Shown: positions 6,375 to 15,929 of the stretch, in pieces
Layout: each line of letters opens with the position of its first letter
Position numbering within the stretch: the first letter of the stretch is position 1
Origin: Acidobacteriota bacterium
GTDB taxonomy: Bacteria; Acidobacteriota; Aminicenantia; Aminicenantales; Aminicenantaceae
Assembly (NCBI GenBank): GCA_030669585.1
Contig: DAOVDI010000013.1
Span: 1-37,301, forward strand
Length of the DNA stretch: 37,301 bases
Reading direction: 5' to 3'
Program-made: the position numbers and the translations under genes
Notes under the pieces: model-generated
What the model was told of the DNA's origin: nothing
Databases searched by the model: none
The model's input: only the letters and a program-made list of their open reading frames with translations

Positions 6375-7546
6375 AGATTGCTTTTGTCATCCAGAGATAT
6401 GGGCTTGAGATCAGCGGAGGAGCAGAGCTCCACTGCCGATGGGTTGTGGAGCATATGAAAAAATACTGGGACGTGGAAGTCCTGACAACACGCTCCTTTG
6501 ATTATATCACTTGGAAAAACTTCTACCCGAAAGGAACAGAGGTCATCAATGATGTGCCGGTCAGACGCTTTTCCGTCGTCCGGCCGCGAAATCCAGAAAG
6601 ATTCGGACGTCTTCAGAATGATCTTTTGATCAATGAGCACCGGCTTGAGGATGAGCTGAAATGGCTGGATGAGGAGGGACCTCTCTCGCCATCCCTTATC
6701 GAGTTCATCAAAAAACACAAGGACGATTACGATTATTTTATTTTTTTCAGCTACCGCTATTATCATTCCTACTGGGGGATCAAATCCATTCCTGAAAAAA
6801 GCATTCTGGTGCCTACAGCAGAGAAGGATGCGATCACTATCTTTACTATATTTAAAGATCTTTTCCGCCAACCCCTGGCATTTGTCTATAATTCGCATGA
6901 AGAAAAAGACATGATCAACCGCCTCTCCGGGAATGAATATATTCCGGGCGACATCGTGGGTGTCGGGACCGAGGTGCCGGATACATTTTCCACCCGGGAA
7001 TTTCTAGATAAGTATGAGATAAAGGATGATTATGTCATCTATATCGGCCGGATTGACGAGAACAAGGGATGTGGAGAGCTTTTTGATTTTTTTATTCGCT
7101 ATAAAAAGGAGAAAAACTCGCCGGTCAAGCTCATCCTTGTCGGCAGTACCCAGTTAAAAATTCCCTCCCATCCTGATATAAAATATCTTGGTTTTATTCC
7201 GGAAGAGGACAAATTTGCTGCCCTGAACGGGGCTCACATCCTGATGATGCCTTCTTTTTATGAGAGCCTTTCCATGGTGACTCTTGAAGCCTGGGCCATG
7301 CAAAAGCCGGTGCTGGCCAATGCTCGATGCGATGTATTAAAAGGCCAGTGTCTTCGGAGCAACGCCGGGTTTTTTTATGAGAATTATGCAGAATTCAGAG
7401 AGGGAATGAGCCTTCTTATGGACGATCCGGAGTTAAGAGAAGCCATGGGCAAAAACGGGGTAGCTTATTATTCGGAAAACTATACATGGGATGTTATTGA
7501 AAAGAAATACCTGGGTATAATAGAAAAGATCACCAAGGAGAAATAG
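6371..7546 (+). CDS. GT-B glycosyltransferase, family 4-like (type A)
   Basis: A 391-residue two-domain GT-B enzyme. The N-terminal acceptor domain begins MKIAFVIQRYGLEISGGAEL, with the GGAE loop of GT4 enzymes. The C-terminal domain has YIGRIDENKGCGELFDFF, then LILVGSTQL, YLGFIPEEDKFAAL and the nucleotide-sugar E-x7-E motif ESLSMVTLE with Glu298 and Glu306. It should transfer a sugar from an NDP-sugar donor with retention of configuration at the cytoplasmic face. Sugar and acceptor are unknown. It is clearly paralogous to the gene at 9674-10858 (both share IQRYG/VQRYG, GG-ELHCR and DYI-WKN-YP). Its start overlaps the previous stop (ATGA) and its stop overlaps the next start by 1 nt. Confidence 0.88.
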   Translation: MKIAFVIQRYGLEISGGAELHCRWVVEHMKKYWDVEVLTTRSFDYITWKNFYPKGTEVINDVPVRRFSVVRPRNPERFGRLQNDLLINEHRLEDELKWLDEEGPLSPSLIEFIKKHKDDYDYFIFFSYRYYHSYWGIKSIPEKSILVPTAEKDAITIFTIFKDLFRQPLAFVYNSHEEKDMINRLSGNEYIPGDIVGVGTEVPDTFSTREFLDKYEIKDDYVIYIGRIDENKGCGELFDFFIRYKKEKNSPVKLILVGSTQLKIPSHPDIKYLGFIPEEDKFAALNGAHILMMPSFYESLSMVTLEAWAMQKPVLANARCDVLKGQCLRSNAGFFYENYAEFREGMSLLMDDPELREAMGKNGVAYYSENYTWDVIEKKYLGIIEKITKEK

Positions 7547-8613
7547 TGGAGATCCATCAATTTGCCACTTCATTGAGTTATGGAGATGCTATCTCTGATG
7601 AGATGCTGGAGATCCGGAAAGCTCTGCGCAGCCAGGGATACAGATCCGAGATCTTTATCCGGTTTTATGAGCCTCGTATGGCCAGGTTCATCAGGGACTT
7701 CAGGGAATATAAAAACTTCAGTTCTCCTGACAATGTGGTTATTTTTCATTTCTCGATCGGCTCTCCTGTCTCCAAGATGTTTTTCCGTATTCCAGACCAC
7801 CGGATCATGATCTATCACAACATCACGCCCTATGAATATTTTCTGGATTATCACAGAATACTCACTAGGGAATGCTATAAAGGCCGATTGGAGATCAAGC
7901 TTTTCAAGGATAAAGTCGCCCTTGCTCTGGGCGATTCCGAATTCAACCGGAAGGAACTTGAGGCGGTTGGATATCCCTCGACGGGAATTCTGCCTCTTCT
8001 GCTGGATTTCTCCAAATTTGACAATGCCGGGGATCCTGCTGTTGACCGCATATATGACAGCGATAAATTCACTCTGCTTTTTGTAGGAAGGGTTATTCCC
8101 AATAAGAAGTTCGAAGATGTCATTAAAACATTCTATTTCTACAAAAAGTTTTTTAATTCTGACTCCCAACTCATCCTTGCGGGTGATTACAGAGGGATGG
8201 AAAGATATCTGGCTTCTCTTCTGGAACTGGTCGACAGATTGGAATTGTCCGATGTCCATTTCACGGGCCATGTTGAATTTGCTGAATTGTGTTCTTTTTT
8301 CAGGATGTCCGATGTTTATTTAAGCATGAGTGAGCATGAGGGATTCGGGGTCCCGCTCCTGGAATCGTTTTATATGGGAAAACCGGTCATTGCGTTTGCA
8401 GCCGGAGCTGTCGAGGAGACAATGAACAGCGGTGGTATTTTGCTCCGCTGGAAAAATTATTTCGGAACAGCTGCTCTACTGGACCGGCTCAAAAAGAATG
8501 AATCTTTCCGAAATAAGGTAATTTCATCACAGAAAAAAGCTCTGGAAAAATACAGGAGCGGTAGTGTCAGCAAGATACTTATGGATCATATTAAAAAGGT
8601 TGTCAGGCAATGA
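7546..8613 (+). CDS. GT-B glycosyltransferase, family 4-like (type B)
   Basis: A 355-residue GT-B enzyme starting at GTG 7546, which shares its G with the preceding TAG stop. The N-terminus (HQFATSLSYGDAISDEM) has a GDAI loop in place of GGAE, followed by YHNITPYEYF and the segment ALGDSEFNRKEL. The C-terminal domain shows LLFVGRVIPNKKFEDVIKTF, LILAGDY, FTGHVEFAEL and the E-x7-E motif EGFGVPLLE (Glu265, Glu273). It is paralogous to the next gene (shared GDAI, YHNITP, ADSEFN-type, VGR-VPNKK and FTGH motifs). Retaining sugar transfer in a surface glycan pathway is inferred from family and operon; the donor sugar cannot be told. Confidence 0.86.
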   Translation: MEIHQFATSLSYGDAISDEMLEIRKALRSQGYRSEIFIRFYEPRMARFIRDFREYKNFSSPDNVVIFHFSIGSPVSKMFFRIPDHRIMIYHNITPYEYFLDYHRILTRECYKGRLEIKLFKDKVALALGDSEFNRKELEAVGYPSTGILPLLLDFSKFDNAGDPAVDRIYDSDKFTLLFVGRVIPNKKFEDVIKTFYFYKKFFNSDSQLILAGDYRGMERYLASLLELVDRLELSDVHFTGHVEFAELCSFFRMSDVYLSMSEHEGFGVPLLESFYMGKPVIAFAAGAVEETMNSGGILLRWKNYFGTAALLDRLKKNESFRNKVISSQKKALEKYRSGSVSKILMDHIKKVVRQ

Positions 8614-9677
8614 GGGTTGACCAGTTGATTCCTGCATTTCACATGGGTGACGCCATTGGTGATACCGCTTTTCACATGCGCAACTTTCTCCGATCCAAGG
8701 GGTTAGATTCTGAAATATATTGTCTGGAACGGGACAAAGGGCTTGAGGAGGAATCCATTCTTTTTGACCGTTTTTCAGAACCGTCCCCTGATGATGTGAC
8801 CATTCTTCATTTCGCCCTTGTTTCACCTTTGACCAGGAGATTTGCAGAGTTGCCCAGCCGGAAGACCCTTATATATCATAATATCACACCATCTGATTTT
8901 TTTGAGGACTTCTCCGGGGAGATGTCCCGGATCACGCGATTGAGCCGGGAGGAACTCAAATCCCTGGCACAGGATGTTGAACTGGCTCTGGCTGATTCTG
9001 AATTCAACTGCCGGGAATTGAGGGATCTTGGGTATAAAAAAACGGAAGTGTTTCCTCTGTTTATCGATTTCGAAAAATACAAGAAACCGGAAAGCCGTTT
9101 TATTTATAACCTTTTTAACGATGACCGGACTAATATTCTTTTTGTGGGCCGCATAGTGCCCAATAAAAAAATTGATGAGTTGATCAAAGTGGTTTTTTAT
9201 TATAAAAAATATATATCGCCCCTTGTCCGGCTCATCATTGTAGGGAAGACGAATTCTCTCCCTAAATATTACAAGAGCCTTATCCAGATGGCTGATGAAT
9301 TTTATCTTAAACCTGAGGAAATTTCTTTCACAGGCCATATCACGGACGAAGAGATGTATGCTCTGTACAAAGCATCCCATGTTTTTTTATCATTGAGTGA
9401 GCATGAAGGTTTTGGGCTGCCCTTCATCGAAAGCATGGTGTTCGATCTTCCGATCATAGCGTATGATTGTACGGCTGTGCCATTTACATTGGGAAATGCC
9501 GGGGTTTTGATAAAAAACAAAAATGTTGATATTGTAGCTGAGTTGGTGGATATAATTGTTCGAAACCAGGCATTCAGGAACAGGATCATTCAGAGCCAGC
9601 GCACAAGGCTGGATGAATATAAAAATTACGACCTGGAAAGCTCTTTGTTAAAGGGCCTGAATTCTATAATAAAATGA
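8610..9677 (+). CDS. GT-B glycosyltransferase, family 4-like (type B')
   Basis: A 355-residue GT-B enzyme, the same length as its upstream paralogue. It begins [20 protein letters not shown], carries [73 protein letters not shown] and the E-x7-E motif EGFGLPFIE (Glu266, Glu274). It is translationally coupled on both sides: its ATG lies in an ATGA overlap with the upstream stop, and its stop overlaps the next ATG in the same way. The paralogous pair probably arose by tandem duplication and now adds related sugars in series. Substrates are unknown. Confidence 0.86.
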   Translation: MRVDQLIPAFHMGDAIGDTAFHMRNFLRSKGLDSEIYCLERDKGLEEESILFDRFSEPSPDDVTILHFALVSPLTRRFAELPSRKTLIYHNITPSDFFEDFSGEMSRITRLSREELKSLAQDVELALADSEFNCRELRDLGYKKTEVFPLFIDFEKYKKPESRFIYNLFNDDRTNILFVGRIVPNKKIDELIKVVFYYKKYISPLVRLIIVGKTNSLPKYYKSLIQMADEFYLKPEEISFTGHITDEEMYALYKASHVFLSLSEHEGFGLPFIESMVFDLPIIAYDCTAVPFTLGNAGVLIKNKNVDIVAELVDIIVRNQAFRNRIIQSQRTRLDEYKNYDLESSLLKGLNSIIK

Positions 9678-10858
9678 AAGCCGGGAAAATAGCATTTATT
9701 GTTCAACGCTATGGAAAAGAAGTAATGGGAGGATCTGAACTCCACTGCCGGCAGGTCGCAGAGAGGCTTGTGGAAAAGGGATATGACAGCACGGTGTATA
9801 CAAGTGCGGCCAAGGATTATATCTCATGGAAGAATGAGTATCCTTCGGGGGAATCCATCCTGAACGGTGTGGTGATCAAGCGTTTTCCTGTGGAAAAAGA
9901 AAGAGAGATTGAAGAGTTTAATTCCTTTTCCGACTGGATCTTTTCCAACAATCACACAGAGGAAAATGAATTATCATGGATGGAACAACAGGGGCCATAT
10001 TCTCCTGGATTGATCAATGCTATTGAGCAGGAGGCCGGAGACTTTGATGTGCTGATATTTTTTACCTATTTGTATTATAATACTTATTGGGGTCTTAAAA
10101 AAACAAAAGGCAGAAAGGCCCTTGTTCCCACTGCCCATGATGAGCCGGCTCTTTATCTGGATATGATGAGAGAGGTCTTTGCCGAACCAGAAGCCTTTAT
10201 TTTTAATACGCGATCAGAGATGGAAATGCTGAGCAAGAACTTTTCATTTGAAGGTAAGTATAAGGATATAGTCGGAGTCGGTGTGGATATCCTGGATGAA
10301 AGAGTGGATAGGAGCATCCCTTTCAGATATGGCCTTTTCTCGCCCTATATTCTCTATGCAGGGCGTATTGAACCAGGGAAAGGCTGTCAGGAACTCCTCG
10401 CTCATTTTAAGAAATATGTCCGGAAACATCCGGATATGACCCTGGCTCTGATCGGAAAAAAGTTGATGGACTTGCCCGACCATCCGAATATCCGGTATTT
10501 GGGCTTTGTTTCACCTGAGGACAAGAACGCGTTGATGGTATCAGCTCTTGTGACCGTGCATCCCTCTCCATATGAAAGTCTGTGCATGGCGGCTCTGGAA
10601 TCTATGGCTGTATGTACCCCCATCCTTGTCCGGGAAGAAACAGACCCTCTGAAACAGCATGCCGTGACCGGGCAAGGAGGGCTTTATTATTCAGGTTATG
10701 CCGAGTTTGAAGGGGCGCTATCTCTTTTTCGATCAGATGAGATAATGAGGGAATCCATGGGACAAAACGGCCGCCAATATGTCCTGAACAATTATGCGTG
10801 GTCTGTGGTCATGGAGAAATATGACAAATTCATCAATTATTTAACACAAGATAAATAA
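9674..10858 (+). CDS. GT-B glycosyltransferase, family 4-like (type A')
   Basis: A 394-residue GT-B enzyme and paralogue of the gene at 6371-7546. The N-terminus is [20 protein letters not shown]; later come [73 protein letters not shown] and the E-x7-E motif ESLCMAALE (Glu301, Glu309). It closes the A-B-B'-A' set, and its stop is 10 bp from the MglA-like GTPase gene. The HDEP segment (residues ~155-158) corresponds to AEKD in the A copy, a candidate acceptor-site difference. Retaining transfer from an NDP-sugar is expected; specificity is unknown. Confidence 0.86.
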   Translation: MKAGKIAFIVQRYGKEVMGGSELHCRQVAERLVEKGYDSTVYTSAAKDYISWKNEYPSGESILNGVVIKRFPVEKEREIEEFNSFSDWIFSNNHTEENELSWMEQQGPYSPGLINAIEQEAGDFDVLIFFTYLYYNTYWGLKKTKGRKALVPTAHDEPALYLDMMREVFAEPEAFIFNTRSEMEMLSKNFSFEGKYKDIVGVGVDILDERVDRSIPFRYGLFSPYILYAGRIEPGKGCQELLAHFKKYVRKHPDMTLALIGKKLMDLPDHPNIRYLGFVSPEDKNALMVSALVTVHPSPYESLCMAALESMAVCTPILVREETDPLKQHAVTGQGGLYYSGYAEFEGALSLFRSDEIMRESMGQNGRQYVLNNYAWSVVMEKYDKFINYLTQDK

Positions 10859-10868
10859 TGCAGATAAA

Positions 10869-11657
10869 ATGCCTAATATTAATTATGTAACTAAAAACCT
10901 GGCCATCAAGATCATTTATTACGGCCCGGGCCTCAGCGGAAAAACCACCAATTTGAGATTTATATACAGTCATCTCAATAAGGATTCCAGAGGAGAGTTT
11001 CTATGTCTTGAAACCCCCTCGGAAAGAACCCTGTTTTTTGATCTGCTTCCGGTCAAGGCGGGTATGATCCGGGAGTTCGAGACCCACTTTCATCTTATGA
11101 CGGTTCCCGGACAGGTCTTCTTAGAGGCCTCGAGGAAAAGTGTCTTGAAAGGAGCTGACGGGATCGTGTTTGTTGCAGATTCCCAGGTGCCCTTGCTTGA
11201 TGCCAATCTGGAAAATTTTAATGGATTAAAGAAAAACCTCCTGCAGAACAATATAGACATCAATTTGATGCCCCTGGTCTTTCAGTATAACAAGCGTGAT
11301 CTGGAGAACCTGATTCCTGTGAATGCATTCAATAGATTATTTAATTCCATGAATGCTCCCTTTGTGGAATCCAGCGCCCTTAATGGGAAGGGGGTTTTTG
11401 AGACCTTGAGTGAAATAGCGAAACAGGTCGTGCCACGTGTCAAAGAAAAGATATTTTGGGAAAAGATCAAGACCGATGTTAATGATGTGATGAAAAGAAA
11501 ATTTGCTGTTACTAGGGAGCAGATAATCATTAAGCGGGAAAAAACAGTGACATTGGAACAGGGTGAAGACCAGCTTCAAATGAAAAAAATAAAGTTTAAG
11601 TCACAAAAGGATGTGGATATAGAGATCGAAAAGCTGCAAAAGGATTTTTTAGACTGA
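10869..11657 (+). CDS. MglA-like small GTPase with C-terminal extension
   Basis: A 262-residue protein of the bacterial MglA/Ras-like GTPase family. Seen: P-loop GPGLSGKTT (residues 19-27), the switch I region with ETPSERTLFFDLLP (the arginine there corresponds to the MglA arginine finger), switch II TVPGQVFLEASRKSVLKG, and the G4 motif NKRD. The family includes MglA of Myxococcus, which sets cell polarity and motility, and relatives that place polar machinery. After the ~195-residue GTPase domain there is a basic, probably helical tail (~200-262) that classic MglA (195 residues) lacks. No MglB/Roadblock partner gene is adjacent. The 10-bp gap to the upstream glycosyltransferase gene suggests the same transcript. 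Confidence 0.88.
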   Translation: MPNINYVTKNLAIKIIYYGPGLSGKTTNLRFIYSHLNKDSRGEFLCLETPSERTLFFDLLPVKAGMIREFETHFHLMTVPGQVFLEASRKSVLKGADGIVFVADSQVPLLDANLENFNGLKKNLLQNNIDINLMPLVFQYNKRDLENLIPVNAFNRLFNSMNAPFVESSALNGKGVFETLSEIAKQVVPRVKEKIFWEKIKTDVNDVMKRKFAVTREQIIIKREKTVTLEQGEDQLQMKKIKFKSQKDVDIEIEKLQKDFLD

Positions 11658-11731
11658 CCTAACCCATATTCTATGAATTATTCATAAAAATGAAATAAAT
11701 ATGTATTGTGGAGCGTCTTTATTTCTTAAAA

Positions 11732-13255
11732 ATGCTTTACAGGATCACGAGTGCGTCGTTAATCGGGATAAATGCGCAGACCGTTGATATCGAGATCGAT
11801 GTTTCCTTAGGGTTGCCCGGTTTTATTATTGTTGGTCTTCCGGATGCTTCGGTACGGGAAAGCAAGGACCGTGTCAGGGCGGCTCTGAAAAATTGTGGCT
11901 ACAAATTACCATCTGTCAAGATCGTTGTTAATCTTGCTCCTGGTGACAGAAAAAAGGAGGGATCGGCTTTTGATCTACCCATTGCAGTTGGACTTTTAGC
12001 CTATATGGGGGTAGTACAAAAAGAGCGGCTAAATGACTATCTTTTTATGGGGGAAGTGGCTCTTGATGGCAGGTTAAGGTCTGTGAGAGGTGTTCTTGCC
12101 TCGGCGGTCCTGGCCGAACGTCTTGAATTCAATGGGATTGTTCTCCCGGCGGAGAACGTAAAAGAAGCCTGCCTTGTCCGGAAATTGTATATTTTTGGAT
12201 TGGAGAATATTGTGCAGGTTGTTCAATTACTAAATGAGCCGGAATCAATAAAGCCAAGAAAATATTCTCTCAAAGATCTTCTTGTGCAGAATGTGCTTTG
12301 TGGAGATTTTAATGAGATCAAAGGCCAGCAACATGTTAAACGTGCGCTGGAGGTAGCGGCAGCAGGGGGTCACAATATAATGTTGATCGGGCCGCCCGGA
12401 GCAGGTAAGACAATGCTGGCTCGAAGGCTTCCTTCCATTTTACCTCCACTTCGATTTGAAGAGATCATTCAGGTGACTCAGATCTACAGCGCAGCAGGAT
12501 TGTTGGTGAATGGGGAGGTGATCAGAGGCCGTCCGTTCAGGTCTCCTCATCATACGATCACGGATGTCGGTTTGATCGGAGGGGGAGTTATCCCAAAACC
12601 AGGAGAAGTAACGCTGGCTCATAGTGGCGTGCTGTTCCTGGATGAAATTTCCGAATTTCAGAGAAAGGTACTTGAAGACCTGAGACAACCTATTGAGGAT
12701 GGTAGTGTTACGGTATCCAGAGCCTCCATGTCTGCAACGTTTCCTTCTTCTTTTATGCTGGTGGCGGCAATGAATCCCTATGAAGATGTAGTCCTTGGGA
12801 AGAGATCCTCATCCTCTGACTATTCCGAGTCACAAAAGTTGAAATACTATTCAAAAATATCCAGTCCCCTGCTTGATAGAATAGATATTCAGGTAGAAGT
12901 GCCTAAAGTGGAATACAGAGATATTATTTCGGAATTTACAGGAGAAAGTTCCCGGGATATCAAAAAGCGGGTGATCGCAGCTAGAAAGCGGCAGGTTCAG
13001 AGATACAGAGGATCAGCCAAAATCTGCAATGATCAGATGGGAACCGAGGAAATGAAAAGGTTTTGTTTTGTGGATAAGGAAGGGAAGGAACTTCTTGAAA
13101 TGGCAGTAGATCGTCTTGGGTTCAGTGCCCGCGGATATTCGCGTGTTTTAAAGGTCGCAAGGACGATCGCGGATTTAGAAGGGGTGGAGCATATCTCTTC
13201 CATACACATTTCAGAGGCTGTTCAGTATCGGATGCTGGATCAATATTTTCGATAG
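11732..13255 (+). CDS. comM: YifB/ComM-family AAA+ Mg-chelatase-like protein
   Basis: A 507-residue ComM/YifB homologue. ComM is a hexameric helicase that promotes branch migration during natural transformation. Visible in order: the N-terminal ChlI-like Lon-fold domain (ASLIGINAQTVDIEIDVSLG, VVNLAPGDRKKEGSAFDLPI), Walker A IGPPGAGKTMLARRLPSILP, the RPFRSPHHTITDVGLIGGG loop, Walker B VLFLDEISEF, RQPIEDGSVTVSR, and the C-terminal domain (SARGYSRVLKVARTIADLEG). Start ATG 11732 is chosen because MLYRITSASL matches family N-termini; an in-frame GTG at 11708 would add eight residues. The insert GKRSSSSDYSESQ (~355) sits where many homologues have a cysteine cluster (CPCG), and no cysteines are found there. 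Confidence 0.92.
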   Translation: MLYRITSASLIGINAQTVDIEIDVSLGLPGFIIVGLPDASVRESKDRVRAALKNCGYKLPSVKIVVNLAPGDRKKEGSAFDLPIAVGLLAYMGVVQKERLNDYLFMGEVALDGRLRSVRGVLASAVLAERLEFNGIVLPAENVKEACLVRKLYIFGLENIVQVVQLLNEPESIKPRKYSLKDLLVQNVLCGDFNEIKGQQHVKRALEVAAAGGHNIMLIGPPGAGKTMLARRLPSILPPLRFEEIIQVTQIYSAAGLLVNGEVIRGRPFRSPHHTITDVGLIGGGVIPKPGEVTLAHSGVLFLDEISEFQRKVLEDLRQPIEDGSVTVSRASMSATFPSSFMLVAAMNPYEDVVLGKRSSSSDYSESQKLKYYSKISSPLLDRIDIQVEVPKVEYRDIISEFTGESSRDIKKRVIAARKRQVQRYRGSAKICNDQMGTEEMKRFCFVDKEGKELLEMAVDRLGFSARGYSRVLKVARTIADLEGVEHISSIHISEAVQYRMLDQYFR

Positions 13256-13456
13256 TATACAATTCTCAATAACATTATCACGGATATGCCCCCCATTTTT
13301 CCTACCACTTTGAGGACTATTTTTCGCTAGCATCACAGTAGAATAATCAACCCTTTTTTAATTTAGAATATACACCATAAGCAATAGCAAGGAAAGTTAA
13401 GCTTCTCCTTCTACAAGATATATAGCGCATAAATAATTAATTTAACGCCATTTTGT
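13256..13456. other. Non-coding stretch, nothing recognised
   Basis: AT-rich sequence between comM and the TPR stub. I see no credible ORF, tRNA, hairpin terminator or shared repeat block. Together with the stub it forms a 326-bp gap between intact genes. Confidence 0.6.
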
Positions 13457-13573
13457 TCAATGGACCTTCAATCCCGCCAGCCTCTTTCTTGTATCAATAA
13501 CTTCAGGGAGGCCGGGATCGGCGTTCTTCCAGAGGTCAAGGAATTTTTCGTAGTGTTCGATGGCTTTGGCTTC
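13457..13573 (-). pseudogene. C-terminal stub of a TPR-type protein
   Basis: Read on the minus strand, 38 codons then TGA give [20 protein letters not shown] followed by [17 protein letters not shown]. This is a clear last TPR helix pair of the kind ([14 protein letters not shown]-x-PEV-x-D-x-RKRLAGL) that ends many TPR, protein kinase and transcriptional regulator proteins in Acidobacteriota and Aminicenantes. Immediately upstream in frame (about 13574) there is a TAG and homology stops, 9 bp from the stop codon of the FG-GAP gene. The rest of the gene is absent, so it was probably cut by the rearrangement that brought the FG-GAP gene and IS element. The function of the original gene is unknown. 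Confidence 0.6.
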
Positions 13574-13581
13574 CTACATTC

Positions 13582-15882
13582 TTACTCATTGCCTTCAATG
13601 ATCACATGACGCCTATTGACTTCTAGCCCATTGACTTTCTGGAGCTTGTTTCCAATCCAACGCACTTTGACATCTACTGTACCAGTGTAGTCGCCAAGGC
13701 CGATATGGACAACCTGATCGTCACAAGATGAGTATCCACGCATGCCGGCGACTTCGCGAACGTAGGATCTTTCATTCGCCGTCACGGTGACGCGTGCACC
13801 GTAAGCCATGCTATTGATGTGCTTGCCGCCATGGAGCTTCAGCTCAATCCAATTCGCACTCGCCGGGATTTTTCCCCTGTCAATCAGTTTGTTCTCATAG
13901 AGAAGCAGCCCTTTGTTTCCGTCAAACACAAACCAGTCCAGGTCGCCGTCATTGTCGAAATCCGCTGCGGCTTGACCGCAGGCGTTGGCGGCGAACGCGC
14001 CAGTCCGGAAGGTCACTTCCCGAAAAGACCCGTCGCCAACTCCCTCATAGAGCTGGTTCACGTAGACTCGATAGCAGTTCATGATTGACAAATCGAGATG
14101 GCCGTCATTGTTGAAATCGGCCAGCAACGGATCGGTATTGGTTTCACGAAACACAAGGCCGGAATCGAGCGAGTTATCCTGAAAGCCATGACCTGTGTTC
14201 AGGTACACGCGCGAGAGGTCCATGATGAACGGCGGGTCATTAGATAGCATATATCTAGGATGGGAAAGGTTTGCACAGACGAGATCCAAAGTACCGTTTC
14301 CATCGATGTCTCCCCAGGCGGCTCCGGAGGTATGTCCCCAAAAAGTTGTTCCTCTATATACAATTCGCCATCCCTCAACGCCCCGATCCGATCCCTCGGG
14401 AATCTCTGGCTGCTTGTCAGCTCCGAACAAGGGCGCGGCCGCGCATTGGACAAAGGCTATTTTCCCGCCTCCCGAGACATTCCGCCACAGTGTATTACGG
14501 TTGTTCGGGTAGGTATAGTTGGCCACGAAGATGTCTGTGCGGCCGTCGTTATCGTAGTCCCCAGGGCTAACGCCCTCTCCGGGAGGCATAACATCGTCGC
14601 CTGAAAATCCCCAGGCATTTGCGACTTCCTCAAAAGTCCCGTCCCCTTTGTTACGGAGCACCACAGTTCTTGTATCTCCGTGTTTATCTTGGCTTGCCAG
14701 GTAAACATCGATAAGAGCATCACTATCTCCATCAATGAGGCCGATCGCTCTGGGAGACTCTGCTACTCTGTTTGCCGGATGAATCACGGGTCTGAAAATT
14801 CGCCCTTTGGTCTGTAACGAGACGCCAAACTTGTCTTTACCTACGATGATGACGTCAACCAGGCCATCGTTGTTAACGTCGGCAAAAGCTCCGCACATAC
14901 CCTTGATGTCGAGACCCAGCTCTTTATCAACACGTTTGAATGTGCCGCCTCCCCCTAGATTGCGCCACAAACCGTGATCTGGAACCAGCACATCCGTGTA
15001 GCCGTCGCTGTCGTAGTCCCCAAGAGCCATTCGATTGTAGTCATCATCCGCTCTCCGTAACTCGCAATCCTTAAGACCCGTACGTCTGACCAACTCGAAG
15101 CGGATAGTCGTGTCGGGCTGATCCTTGAGAAATGGATTCGCTGCGGTGTCCAGCGCAAGTCCGCTTTCAACAAGGCTATAGGCGAACAGAGATTCATGCA
15201 TTATGAGGCGCCTGATCTGCGCTTGGACTATCGGATTGGCCAGTCGGATGCTTTTCACATCCTCTTTTAGCGAGTCCATATAATAACGATGGTGCTTCTT
15301 CGCAAGTTCCGCGCCTTGTCGTCTATCTTCCGGGTTCTTGGATGAGACAAATCCGATAGTGAAATATCTGGCGCTATTTAATGCAGATGAACGGAGCGCC
15401 CGCTCCTCTCCTGGAAGCTTGAGAGCGTAGTTCAAAAAGGACTCGGGAGACTCCAATATCGTATAGATCGGCTTTTCGGACTTCTGCCATAGGCTGAGGG
15501 CTTTCTTCCGTTGGCCGGTTTCCATCAGCCCCCAGAAGTAGGCCGCGCGAATCGGATGCTCCCTCCAAGTACCGTTCTGCATGCCTTCCAGAGGTCCGTA
15601 CAGTTGGACGAGCTCATTGCCCGTGATCGTTTCCCAGTTATACGCAAGGTTGACTTTCTCCATAACAAGGTCAGCGGATTCCTCAATCGGGAGCGTTTTG
15701 GGGTCAACGCCGAGTTTCACCAGCTTGTCCAGGAGTCGTGCTGTTTCGAGTCGGTTCGATTCATTGATGGCAGTGTTCAAAATGGACCTTAGCAGTTCAA
15801 CATCCTCCTTGTTCCGACATGTCGGCGAGAAAAGGAAACTCATGGAAAAAACAAGTAGAGTTGACACAATTTTAATCTTCAT
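13582..15882 (-). CDS. Secreted FG-GAP/VCBS beta-propeller protein with ASPIC/UnbV C-terminus
   Basis: A 766-residue exported protein. ATG 15882 is chosen because GGGAGG lies just upstream. Residues 1-20 form a signal peptide (KIVSTLLVFSMSFLFSPTC); the cysteine could be lipidated, although SPTC is not a strict lipobox. An alpha-helical region without recognised domains runs to about 260. Then come about seven FG-GAP/VCBS calcium loops (DYDSDGYTD, DVNNDGLVD, DGDSDALID, DYDNDGRTD, DIDGNGTLD, DFNNDGHLD, DFDNDGDLD) spread over ~285-645. The end (QVVHIGLGDYTGTVDVKVRW, then a conserved I-I-E) is an ASPIC/UnbV domain. Such proteins are surface or periplasmic binding propellers. Base composition looks richer in G+C than the neighbours, and an IS3 element abuts it, suggesting transfer. 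The ligand is unknown. Confidence 0.85.
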   Translation of the reverse strand: MKIKIVSTLLVFSMSFLFSPTCRNKEDVELLRSILNTAINESNRLETARLLDKLVKLGVDPKTLPIEESADLVMEKVNLAYNWETITGNELVQLYGPLEGMQNGTWREHPIRAAYFWGLMETGQRKKALSLWQKSEKPIYTILESPESFLNYALKLPGEERALRSSALNSARYFTIGFVSSKNPEDRRQGAELAKKHHRYYMDSLKEDVKSIRLANPIVQAQIRRLIMHESLFAYSLVESGLALDTAANPFLKDQPDTTIRFELVRRTGLKDCELRRADDDYNRMALGDYDSDGYTDVLVPDHGLWRNLGGGGTFKRVDKELGLDIKGMCGAFADVNNDGLVDVIIVGKDKFGVSLQTKGRIFRPVIHPANRVAESPRAIGLIDGDSDALIDVYLASQDKHGDTRTVVLRNKGDGTFEEVANAWGFSGDDVMPPGEGVSPGDYDNDGRTDIFVANYTYPNNRNTLWRNVSGGGKIAFVQCAAAPLFGADKQPEIPEGSDRGVEGWRIVYRGTTFWGHTSGAAWGDIDGNGTLDLVCANLSHPRYMLSNDPPFIMDLSRVYLNTGHGFQDNSLDSGLVFRETNTDPLLADFNNDGHLDLSIMNCYRVYVNQLYEGVGDGSFREVTFRTGAFAANACGQAAADFDNDGDLDWFVFDGNKGLLLYENKLIDRGKIPASANWIELKLHGGKHINSMAYGARVTVTANERSYVREVAGMRGYSSCDDQVVHIGLGDYTGTVDVKVRWIGNKLQKVNGLEVNRRHVIIEGNE

Positions 15883-15929
15883 GTTTCCTCCCATTAAAGA
15901 TCCCTAAGTACTAGGGGACAACGGCAATC

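Noticed and set aside
15900-15920. Clear inverted-repeat end of the IS3 element near CCCTAAGTACTAGGGG
   Set aside because: The sequence is a local near-palindrome and does not match the other IS end (TGCCCCCCCAAATTAAG); the boundary is left approximate.
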